Made by a program: the position numbers and the translations under genes. From an uncultured bacterium (GTDB lineage Bacteria; Verrucomicrobiota; Lentisphaeria; Victivallales; UBA1829): 64,000 nucleotides of DNA. The notes beneath the pieces were generated by a model. It was not told the origin of the DNA. It did not search any database and saw only the letters and a program-made list of their open reading frames with translations. Positions within the stretch are counted from its first letter, which is position 1; every line of letters begins with the position of its first letter. The stretch is from NCBI GenBank assembly GCA_900548385.1, contig URKJ01000004.1:106214-170213 (forward strand), written 5' to 3'. Below, in pieces: positions 28,101 to 34,331 of this stretch.

Positions 28101-28349
28101 GGCACCCGTGTACTTGAACCCGGTTTCGGCGCATACGTCTTTTCCGACGGCAAATCGTCGGTCGCCGTTCTTTCCGGGAAAAACGGCATTTCCGGACGCC
28201 GGATTACCTCCTCCCTGCCGGGAGCCGCCGCGGCGGATCTGTATGGGAATCCGCTGTCTTTTCCGGTTGGGTACGACGGGCTGGCAATCTATGTGGAAGC
28301 ACCGGTTCCGGCGAATGTCCTGAAAAATTCTCTGCAACTCAATCCGTAA
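25173..28349 (+). CDS. Secreted GH39-like glycosidase with three CBM-like repeats
   Basis: 1,058 aa. Signal peptide 1-25. Three similar beta-sandwich modules (about 30-175, 180-345, 355-500) each end in a matching strand ('GSGEVDLRSIRLE', 'GTGETDFASLRLE', 'GNGTVWLDSFRAA'), as in CBM4/9-type modules. A catalytic barrel begins near 'FGIHVLPQPESLLAAKASGANWARLHD', with acid/base Glu in 'EWFIWNEPWHD' (about 750) and nucleophile Glu in 'IYMSEGQGS' (about 876), followed by a small C-terminal beta domain. The layout resembles GH39 and related clan-A enzymes; substrate unknown. A pseudopilin follows after 16 bp, the reverse of the order in the other cassettes. Confidence 0.78.
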   Translation: MRKRKICCLLGTVLTFPAFCGTVLSETDFTANGKAVNIDCRANGFGTFRGVLPETWRENGSSWKKTEGKSEIVRDPSGDYLKFTVSNGTQFFTRIPVLKKGQLYRVTAVLRNRTDAVVNVVFRGEKYKVYERLAIPYSKEWKSWTKTFRFDADRQTDLFLQIQGSGEVDLRSIRLEEAGEERPVLLNVDFSAASKRSSVSRTGRFSGILPDGWNEDYTHFADAAARSDIFAREGRSVLRFRVEKGMPQFMVPVSGLKPETSYVLTVTGENRTGEPVVFALRQISAPYRMLAAAALDTKDGWRTQKLILRTGEKLFEPAGLFMTLRGTGETDFASLRLEALPEGETVTKRPDAALKNFFRNSCFPLGLQSGWTQETMTFWFNIGMRGRISADPAVPGPSGEAALKLEPEPGKNIGLYSEPFNVAEPDKMHTVSFAVRGSGSYLAEVITEDKTLKRITFTPGTDWKRIEVPFQPLPDAPAFGLHLRGNGTVWLDSFRAAPSSERGYQPMAANGVALAFPESSASDARIHFPDERPELRWQVTGDILPGTELRSSVTNLYNETVRLAPVPVSGKNRSGVINYALFPKRPYGQFRVEVQLFRNGSPVSPVHEMVATRIIRPRYWGKDAPDSPFGIHVLPQPESLLAAKASGANWARLHDAGTNFIGWGYLEPEKGVWKFRDAELNAYRSAGLRLFGQLGTAPHWASRYSKSGRTAKGYFDYYFAPLRKEEFANYAAVVAGRYRGIIDEWFIWNEPWHDPFFAFGYDETGKKNHYRYWSAPDAPEKFAELSAAAYAAVKKANPDAVVCGFNTRAGSKQNWSKRVYDAGAMANCDALDYHFYAGRLLGYPDDDYAREAWKSAFGYIERKEGGKIRKPIYMSEGQGSPESAGSGECRYTGLLKHTILWDAGEDYHWLTDRNVRVHLSLLAIGVKRIFLYSMHGNRNFVQRARLRVMVNADGYPGPMLVGHSALTSRLEDKKYVGTRVLEPGFGAYVFSDGKSSVAVLSGKNGISGRRITSSLPGAAAADLYGNPLSFPVGYDGLAIYVEAPVPANVLKNSLQLNP

Positions 28350-28365
28350 CAGCAAGGAAACAGTT

Positions 28366-29145
28366 ATGAAACGGAACAACAGCAGATTCACCCTCGTAGA
28401 ACTCCTCATCGTAATTGCCGTGATCGCTATCCTGATCGCCATGCTTCTGCCGGCTCTCGGGAAGGCGCGGGACAAGGCTCAGGCAATCGCCTGCATCAAC
28501 AATCTGAAACAGCAGGGGCTTGCCATGCAGGGCTATGCAAATGACAACACGGACTGGATCATTCCTGCCAATGGAAACGGAAAAGGTTATACCAGTGCGG
28601 ATGGAGTGTACTGGTACCGGCGTTTGCAGTATTACGGCTATACCGGGAAAAAGATAAAGAACAAACAGGAGGTGGAAACCGGGAAACGAGGAGTCTTTGT
28701 CTGTTCGGCAGACAAGGATCCCGCCAATCTGACCGAATGGAGCGTATCGGATTATCTGGGATATGTGATCAACGATAACGTTGCAACATCATTCTGGATC
28801 AATAATCCGGGGGAAACTGCCAGCGAGCTGCGGACGCAGAAAGAGCGGCTTTATACATTCGGGACGCTGGGACGGACAGTGAAGGGACTTTCCCGTTCCG
28901 TTTTGACGGTTGACGGGCGTCCCCGGCTGAATCCCGGCTCCGCTTCAACTTCTTCTTATACGGAATCGTCATATGATCCGTTCAGTCTGACTCTGCCGCA
29001 GTTCCGTGTTCCGCTCCGCCACGCGACGGGGGCGAATTTTCTGTTCGGGGACGGACACGCCGGGTGGAAAAAAGGACCCTATGCCAGTAAAAGCTCCTAT
29101 CACATGCGTCTGCTTGAACCGGATCATGCGTCGGATTTCTGGTAA
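28366..29145 (+). CDS. Type II secretion-like pseudopilin (cassette 3)
   Basis: 259 aa. NSRFTLVELLIVIAVIAIL and 'MLLPALGKARDKAQAI' form the pseudopilin N-helix; Arg at -1, Glu at +5. C-terminal H-x9-DG motif 'RHATGANFLFGDGH'. AAGGA precedes the ATG. It lies 16 bp downstream of the GH39-like enzyme and is the only pseudopilin here that follows rather than precedes its enzyme. No separate promoter is visible, so co-transcription is likely. Confidence 0.85.
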   Translation: MKRNNSRFTLVELLIVIAVIAILIAMLLPALGKARDKAQAIACINNLKQQGLAMQGYANDNTDWIIPANGNGKGYTSADGVYWYRRLQYYGYTGKKIKNKQEVETGKRGVFVCSADKDPANLTEWSVSDYLGYVINDNVATSFWINNPGETASELRTQKERLYTFGTLGRTVKGLSRSVLTVDGRPRLNPGSASTSSYTESSYDPFSLTLPQFRVPLRHATGANFLFGDGHAGWKKGPYASKSSYHMRLLEPDHASDFW

Positions 29146-29159
29146 GAGCAGGAAAATGA

Positions 29160-29197
29160 AGCGGAGGGGAAAGACGGAATGGGCTTTTCCCTCCGCT
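29160..29197. terminator. Bidirectional hairpin between convergent genes
   Basis: AGCGGAGGG / CCCTCCGCT stem extended by GAAA/TTTT pairing, between the pseudopilin stop (29145) and the nagA stop (29206). Confidence 0.6.
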
Positions 29198-29205
29198 CCC
29201 TGCAG

Positions 29206-30123
29206 TCAGGAAAGCGATTCCAGCATCCGCAGGGCGTTGTCGCGCCCGACCATGTGCAGTTCATTGTCGGAAAGAAGTTCCAGCGAGGCAAGGTGCTCCA
29301 TGCATCGGCTGAGCGTGGAAGCGGAGCCGACCAGGCATTGCAGGTGCGGATTATACAGTTTTCCGTTTGGCTCAAGGATCGCATCGTTACCCATGACGGT
29401 GTAGTGTCCCGGAGCGAATCCCGTTGCGGGGGAGGCGTCGCTGACGATGATGATCTTTTCCGGGCTCTTGCAGCGGATCATGACTTTGATCACATCGGCG
29501 GGCAGGTGATGACCGTCGGCGATCAGCATTGCGGTCAGGGAGTCTTCCGCGAGACCTGCCCACACCGGATTGCGGTGACGGTCGAGCAGGTTCGGGATAC
29601 CGTTGCCGAGGTGTGTCAGCATTTGCGCTCCTGCGCCGGTGGCGCGGTGGAGGTCTTTCCCCGTTGCCAGGTGATGACCGACCGATACCAGGATGCCGAG
29701 CCGTTTTGCTTCCCGGATCGCTTCTTCCGCACCGGGAACTTCCGCCGCGATCGTGATCAGACGGATGAATCCTTCCGCTGCCTGAAACAGTTCGCGGACC
29801 GCTTCCGCCGAGGGTGAACGCACCCATGCCGGATTATGCACACCGATTGCTCCCGGTTTGTCGGAAAGAAACGGACCTTCCAAATGAATTCCGGGGATCT
29901 GCCGGGAGAGTCCGCGGGCGGTGACCGCTTTCCGGATCAGTTGGAGATTGCGGCGGCAGACTTCCGGGGCGCAGGTGATGATCGTCGGAAGAAACACCGC
30001 CGTTCCCGATTCCAAAACACCGTCGGCGGCGCGCAGGAAACCGTCCGCCGATAGCGCCGGATCGGAGAAATAGACCCCGTTGTGTCCGTTGACCTGCAGA
30101 TCAACCCAGCCGGGATTATTCAT
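29206..30123 (-). CDS. nagA: N-acetylglucosamine-6-phosphate deacetylase, barrel-only form
   Basis: 305 aa, against about 380 for typical NagA. Seen: 'VDLQVNGHNGVYF', 'PGIHLEGPFLSDKPGAIG' (metal-binding Glu), 'LVSVGHHLA' and 'LTHLGNGIPN' (metal His), 'ADGHHLP', and catalytic Asp in 'IIVSDASPATG'. The protein begins directly at the first barrel strand and ends soon after the last, so both halves of the small beta domain seen in other NagA proteins are missing. Reaction: GlcNAc-6-P to GlcN-6-P plus acetate, in the cytoplasm. Start overlaps nagB by 8 bp; GGAG upstream. Confidence 0.82.
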   Translation of the reverse strand: MNNPGWVDLQVNGHNGVYFSDPALSADGFLRAADGVLESGTAVFLPTIITCAPEVCRRNLQLIRKAVTARGLSRQIPGIHLEGPFLSDKPGAIGVHNPAWVRSPSAEAVRELFQAAEGFIRLITIAAEVPGAEEAIREAKRLGILVSVGHHLATGKDLHRATGAGAQMLTHLGNGIPNLLDRHRNPVWAGLAEDSLTAMLIADGHHLPADVIKVMIRCKSPEKIIIVSDASPATGFAPGHYTVMGNDAILEPNGKLYNPHLQCLVGSASTLSRCMEHLASLELLSDNELHMVGRDNALRMLESLS

Positions 30124-30868
30124 ACCGCTGCTCCAGCAGGGAGGCGGAATTGCGGTCGAGGAACGTGGTTACGTCCGGATGGGTGCGGAGGATCGAGGCC
30201 GGACAGCGGTTCGTCAGCGGTCCTTCGAGCGCGTCGCGCACCGCTTCGGCTTTCCGCAGATCGGGAACGGTGTTGATGATTGTTTTACTTTTCAGAATCT
30301 GCTTTACTCCCATGGAAATGGCATATTCCGGAACGTCGTTCAGAGTCGGGAACCAGCCTTCGCCGAGCTGCTGGCGGCGGCATTTTTCATCCAGCCGTAT
30401 GACGAGATAGGAACGTTCCGTTTCAAAATCCGCCGGCGGGTCGTTGAATGCGATATGACCGTTTTCGCCGATGCCGATGAATGCAACGTCGATCGGGTTT
30501 GCGCGGATCAGTTTTCCGAGTTCTTCGCAAACCGCTTCCGGTTCTTCCGCAGAACCGTTTACCGGATGGAATGCCGCCGGGGGAACGGGCAGTTTGGAGA
30601 TGAAACGGGTCCACAGATATTTCCGGAAGCCCGCCGGGTGGTCTGCCGGGAGCCCGATGTATTCATCCAGATGAAAGATGTTGATGCGGCTCCAGTCAAT
30701 TCCGGATTCCCGGAGCAGGGCATCAAGCATTTCAAACTGGCTGGCCCCGGTAGCGAGGATGATAGAGGCTTTTCCCTGCGCGGCGAGAGCTGCCCGCAGC
30801 TTTACGGCTCCGGCTTTGGCTGCTTCCATTCCGAGAACGGTTTTGTCATCGAAGATTTTTACGTTCAT
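30116..30868 (-). CDS. nagB: Glucosamine-6-phosphate deaminase
   Basis: 250 aa from the second ATG (30868), chosen because AAGGA lies 6 nt upstream; an ATG two codons earlier directly abuts it. Family features: 'IILATGASQFEMLDAL', 'FHLDEYIGLPADHPAGFRKYLWTRF', 'VAFIGIGENGHIAFNDPP' (general-base and ring-opening His region), 'ISMGVKQILKSK', and 'VTTFLDRNSASLL'. Converts GlcN-6-P to fructose-6-P plus ammonia in the cytoplasm. It works with the overlapping nagA to drain amino sugars into glycolysis. Confidence 0.93.
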   Translation of the reverse strand: MNVKIFDDKTVLGMEAAKAGAVKLRAALAAQGKASIILATGASQFEMLDALLRESGIDWSRINIFHLDEYIGLPADHPAGFRKYLWTRFISKLPVPPAAFHPVNGSAEEPEAVCEELGKLIRANPIDVAFIGIGENGHIAFNDPPADFETERSYLVIRLDEKCRRQQLGEGWFPTLNDVPEYAISMGVKQILKSKTIINTVPDLRKAEAVRDALEGPLTNRCPASILRTHPDVTTFLDRNSASLLEQRYE

Positions 30869-30870
30869 GA

Positions 30871-31779
30871 TCATTCCTTTTCGATTTCACTGATGGTTAC
30901 GGTTTTGCCTCCCCGGCTGCGGCTTCTGCTTGCCGCTTCGAGAAACGCGATGACTTCAAGACTTTCCGCCGGATCAATCGGGGAAATTCCGGTACGGAAG
31001 AAAGCCGCGACCGACCGGGCGAGCTGTGCTATATAGGGAATTTCCGGATTCTGAATTCCCGTCCGGTGCATTTTGTCCGTGACGAGACGCACTCCGAAAT
31101 TGCTGCTGCCGACATGGTTCCCGGTCAGCTGGCCGATCCGTCCATCGGACCAGAGACCGGTAATGAGATCAAAGCGGTCCATGGATTCCGCCCGGACTTC
31201 TGTACAGCCGCGTCCGAGATACTGATAAATGATTTCCGCCGAGTGAATGCCATACCAGAAATAATCGCGGTAATCCTCCAAAAGCGCCATCGGACCGAAC
31301 CCTTCAGCAGCGAGTACATGCTCATTATCGGGAAGAAGTCCGGCGATTCCGGCGGTGTAACGCATACTGGAGGCGGTCATGACGGGGACCTGTTTCCGGT
31401 TTGCAAGTTCCAGGATCTGCCGGGCGTCCCGGTAACAGCAGGCGAGAGGTTTGTCGATGAAGACCGGTTTCCCGAATTCCGCAAGGATGCGGAACTGTTC
31501 CAGATGCTGATCGCCGTCGACGCTTTCCAGCAGAAAGGCATCAAGGCCGTCAAGCTGATCGAGGGATGAGACAATTCCGGCGCCGAAACTTTCTGCTTCG
31601 CGGGTGAATTGTTCGACCCGGCTGCGGCTCATTGAGAATTTTCCGCTTCCGCCGGGATAGGCTTTTTCGATACGGATTCCGGGAATATGAAATTTGCTTT
31701 CCGGACGGTTGAAGCAGTCTCCGAATCCGGTGACATGCGAGGTGTCGAGTCCGATCAGTCCGAGTTTCAGATCAGCCAT
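30871..31779 (-). CDS. Gfo/Idh/MocA-family oxidoreductase with atypical nucleotide loop
   Basis: 302 aa from ATG 31779 (AAAGG upstream); a longer frame upstream overlaps the previous gene. N-terminal Rossmann-like 'LKLGLIGLDTSHVTGFG' replaces the usual GxGxxG with GLDTSHV. The EKP-type motif is 'VFIDKPLACCYRDARQIL', followed by 'SMRYTAGI' and a helix 'WYGIHSAEIIYQYLG' with the catalytic-type His. Shorter than the ~350-aa norm. Probably acts on a sugar or polyol with NAD(P), but the altered loop leaves cofactor use uncertain. Middle gene of the GntR-Gfo/Idh-Gfo/Idh-nagB-nagA operon. Confidence 0.82.
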   Translation of the reverse strand: MADLKLGLIGLDTSHVTGFGDCFNRPESKFHIPGIRIEKAYPGGSGKFSMSRSRVEQFTREAESFGAGIVSSLDQLDGLDAFLLESVDGDQHLEQFRILAEFGKPVFIDKPLACCYRDARQILELANRKQVPVMTASSMRYTAGIAGLLPDNEHVLAAEGFGPMALLEDYRDYFWYGIHSAEIIYQYLGRGCTEVRAESMDRFDLITGLWSDGRIGQLTGNHVGSSNFGVRLVTDKMHRTGIQNPEIPYIAQLARSVAAFFRTGISPIDPAESLEVIAFLEAASRSRSRGGKTVTISEIEKE

Positions 31780-31802
31780 GATGTGGTTTCCCTTTCTGTT
31801 TA

Positions 31803-32879
31803 TTATTCGATAACCGTTCGTGCCAGTGGATTCTGGCGGTGCGCTTCTTCCATGATTTGAATTTGCCGCCGAACCTGATCCAGACGGATGGCGCGTTCCG
31901 CCCGGCAGGTCAGTACATCGTAGAGATTGCCGTAAAAACCGGCGGAGAGTCCGGTGAATCCGTTGGCGTTGCTTTCCTGACTGGCAAAGTTCCAGGTCTC
32001 TTCCTGCCAGTCCAGTTTCTCCTGACAGTACTGCCGTTGATCGCTCCATGGACGCCAGAGAGTGTGGCGCGGCGCTTTTTCCGGATCGAAGTATTTCCAA
32101 CGGAGTCCGTTCGGTCCGCCGGTCAGTCCGCCGTAAAGCCCCTGAATATTGTATTGATCTCCTTGCGCATATACCTGGAAAGAGCTGATCTGGATTTCGA
32201 CGACCGGCATGTTTTCCCCATACAGGGTGAGCGCGCAGAAATTGTTTGCATCGCCGCCGAAGTCGAAATGCTCGGCAGCCATGCGGCAGAATACGTTCGG
32301 CGTGACGTCGCCGATTAGCGCGACTGCCTGGTCGACCGGGTGCGGTCCGGTGTTGAAAAGATTTCCGCCGCACTCTTCCTGACGGGTCTGCCAGTCCCAG
32401 CGGCGTGCATAACTGCTCCAGTTGCTCCGGATGCAGATGAGTTTACCGAGAACTCCGGAGTTCAGAATGGATTGGAGTTTCCGGAAGTAAGGGTAGAAGC
32501 GGGAGTTCTGAAAGGGAAAGAACTGTCTACCGTTCTGTTCCGCCGTCTTGAGGATCCGGTCGAATTCTGCAACGGAGGTCGCGGAGGGTTTTTCGCTCAG
32601 AACGTCCACGCCGGTCTGGAGCGCTTCCATGGAAGCCGCCCCGTGAAAACGGCTTGGAGTTGCGTTGATGAAGAGATCGAAGCCGCCCGCCGCGAGCATT
32701 TCCGTGTGATTGCGGAATGTGCGGCAGTGAAACAGCTGTTCGGCATCCTTCCGTCGTTCTTCCAGTTCATCTGCGGCGGCAGTCACCAGAAAGCGCGGAT
32801 CGGTTTTCAGGTATTCCGCATGAATACCGAATCCGCTGCGTCCAAGCCCGGCGATTCCTACTCGAATTTGTCTACTCAT
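31803..32879 (-). CDS. Gfo/Idh/MocA-family oxidoreductase
   Basis: 358 aa. Canonical Rossmann start 'RVGIAGLGRSGFGIHAEYL', 'DLFINATPSRFHGAASMEAL', 'VLSEKPSATSVAEFD' (EKP motif), and 'GGNLFNTGPHPVDQAVALIG' with catalytic-type Asp/His. A typical cytoplasmic NAD(P)-dependent sugar dehydrogenase or isomerising enzyme. GGAGATAAA precedes the ATG. It is followed after 23 bp by a second, atypical member of the family; such pairs often catalyse successive oxidation and reduction steps on one sugar, an inference here. Confidence 0.9.
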   Translation of the reverse strand: MSRQIRVGIAGLGRSGFGIHAEYLKTDPRFLVTAAADELEERRKDAEQLFHCRTFRNHTEMLAAGGFDLFINATPSRFHGAASMEALQTGVDVLSEKPSATSVAEFDRILKTAEQNGRQFFPFQNSRFYPYFRKLQSILNSGVLGKLICIRSNWSSYARRWDWQTRQEECGGNLFNTGPHPVDQAVALIGDVTPNVFCRMAAEHFDFGGDANNFCALTLYGENMPVVEIQISSFQVYAQGDQYNIQGLYGGLTGGPNGLRWKYFDPEKAPRHTLWRPWSDQRQYCQEKLDWQEETWNFASQESNANGFTGLSAGFYGNLYDVLTCRAERAIRLDQVRRQIQIMEEAHRQNPLARTVIE

Positions 32880-32908
32880 TTTATCTCCTTCCTTTGTTTG
32901 GTGAATTT

Positions 32909-33886
32909 TCAGGTTCTGCCGTTGCGGAATTGCGGGAAGACCAGTTTCCCCGGTTCGTCGTCCGGAGTTCCATCCAGCATCCGGAGAAGCCGGATGACGG
33001 CTTCCTGATAAAGCGCCGTATGATCCTGCAGGAAACTGGTGACGGCAACTCCCCAGACATTCTCCGGATAATCGTTGTCAAAATCGCTGTAAAACACGTC
33101 TTCCCCCCATGATACGCCGTGTTCCGTTCCCCACCGCAGAAACGCTCCGCTCTGCGCCAGGGAGTCGCTGACTACGATCATGCGTTTTCCCCGCGTGTAT
33201 TGCAAACGCTTGTTCAGGAGTGACAGTTTGTCGTTGAACTCCACCGGCATGGCAAGCAGTTCGTAAAAGCGTTCCGCTTCCCGGCAGGCATCGGTGAAGC
33301 CGTCGAACCGGTAATCGGTTGCAAGCGATTTCTGTTCATTTTGGAGAAAGACCGGGCAGGCGTCCGGCATTGCCGCGAGCCGTTCTGCAGTGATTTTGCG
33401 GTATGCTCCGCGGTGGTCCGTGGAAACATACGGAATTCCCGGAACAACACGGTTGACAAGCATCTGCGGCATTTGACTGCCGATCGCTTCAATCACCGGA
33501 AATAGCGCAGCTTCCGGCCGAACCCAGAGAAGAGCGTCGAATTTTAAAAGCCGCTTCCATTCCGATTTCCGGGAAAACTCCGAGGGCGGGAACGGTGTCA
33601 GGTCGAATAGATCGGTAAATTCATGAAAGAAATTTCCTCCGCCGATCTGGGCGACCCGGTATTTTTTTTCGATATGAGGAGCGACGAATGTTCCGGATCC
33701 TTGACGGCTGATCAGGACACCGGAGCGGATCAGTTCACGAATCGCCCGTTCCACAGTGGCGCGTGCCACTTTGAATTCTGCGATCAGTTCTGTCCGGGAA
33801 GGCAGTGCGCTTTCCGGAGTGTATACTCCGGTGTGAATCCGTTTTTCCAGTTCCCGCATGATTTTCTGAAAGGATTGTGTTTGCAT
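32909..33886 (-). CDS. GntR-family transcriptional regulator with sugar-sensor domain
   Basis: 325 aa. Residues 1-68: GntR winged helix ('IMRELEKRIHTGVY', 'LPSRTELIAEFKVARATVERAIRELIRSGVLISRQGSGTFV' in part). The rest is a weak LacI/periplasmic-binding-like sensor ('FDALLWVRPEAALFPVIEAIG', 'RMIVVSDSLAQSGAFLRWG', 'VWGVAVTSFLQDHTALYQEAVIRLLRML'). First gene of the amino-sugar operon, 29 bp before the Gfo/Idh gene, and its probable local repressor. An inverted repeat CTAGTT / AACTAG at 33904-33935 lies just upstream. Confidence 0.85.
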   Translation of the reverse strand: MQTQSFQKIMRELEKRIHTGVYTPESALPSRTELIAEFKVARATVERAIRELIRSGVLISRQGSGTFVAPHIEKKYRVAQIGGGNFFHEFTDLFDLTPFPPSEFSRKSEWKRLLKFDALLWVRPEAALFPVIEAIGSQMPQMLVNRVVPGIPYVSTDHRGAYRKITAERLAAMPDACPVFLQNEQKSLATDYRFDGFTDACREAERFYELLAMPVEFNDKLSLLNKRLQYTRGKRMIVVSDSLAQSGAFLRWGTEHGVSWGEDVFYSDFDNDYPENVWGVAVTSFLQDHTALYQEAVIRLLRMLDGTPDDEPGKLVFPQFRNGRT

Positions 33887-34331
33887 GATTCAAGACCTTT
33901 GTTCTAGTTTTCTTTGTTTAAAATAATTTAACTAGTTTGGTTTTGCAAGTGGAAAACAGAGAAAAATAACGATTTTTTCCAATTTCCCTGAAATCAGGAA
34001 ACGGCGGTTTGACAATTCCGGAATCCATGCTATTGTAACAACAGTCCCCCCGGTCAACGCATGGGGGAATTATGGTTTCATTTCGGAAACACGGCAATTT
34101 GAAATACCGCCTGTCGGGCAATGGCGAATCTGTTCCATTGATCCGTTTTTTTCAGCGACGGTTCCGTTTTTTCATTGTCTCTTTTTCCCGGCGGACATTT
34201 ATGGTCAAAACGTCCCATCAATCCGGGATTTTTTGTGACATAATGTCTCACTTTGCGATCGGAAACATTGCCGCGGTGATTGGCAAACAATCTGCTATAA
34301 CAATGTAAAAAACAAAAAAAGGAGATCACTT
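33887..34331. other. Intergenic region between the amino-sugar operon and clpB
   Basis: 445 bases. Left: A/T-rich promoter area of the GntR gene with inverted repeat CTAGTT (33904-33909) / AACTAG (33930-33935), a possible operator. Middle: a rightward promoter (34009-34036), then a small C5/G5 hairpin near 34047-34071. Right: leader of clpB ending in AAAAAAAGGAG. No CIRCE element. A 78-codon open frame starting at 34072 shows no family features. Confidence 0.5.
34009..34036 (+). promoter_or_regulatory. Candidate promoter of the clpB operon
   Basis: TTGACA, 16-bp spacer, TATTGT; implies a leader of nearly 300 bases before clpB. Confidence 0.55.

Noticed and set aside
34072..34308. 78-codon open frame in the clpB leader
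   Set aside because: Composition is Arg/Phe-rich and low in Glu/Asp, there is no recognisable domain, and the G-run before it belongs to a small hairpin.
34009..34331. CIRCE or sigma32-type heat-shock control of clpB
   Set aside because: No TTAGCACTC-N9-GAGTGCTAA element and no convincing sigma32 boxes were found.
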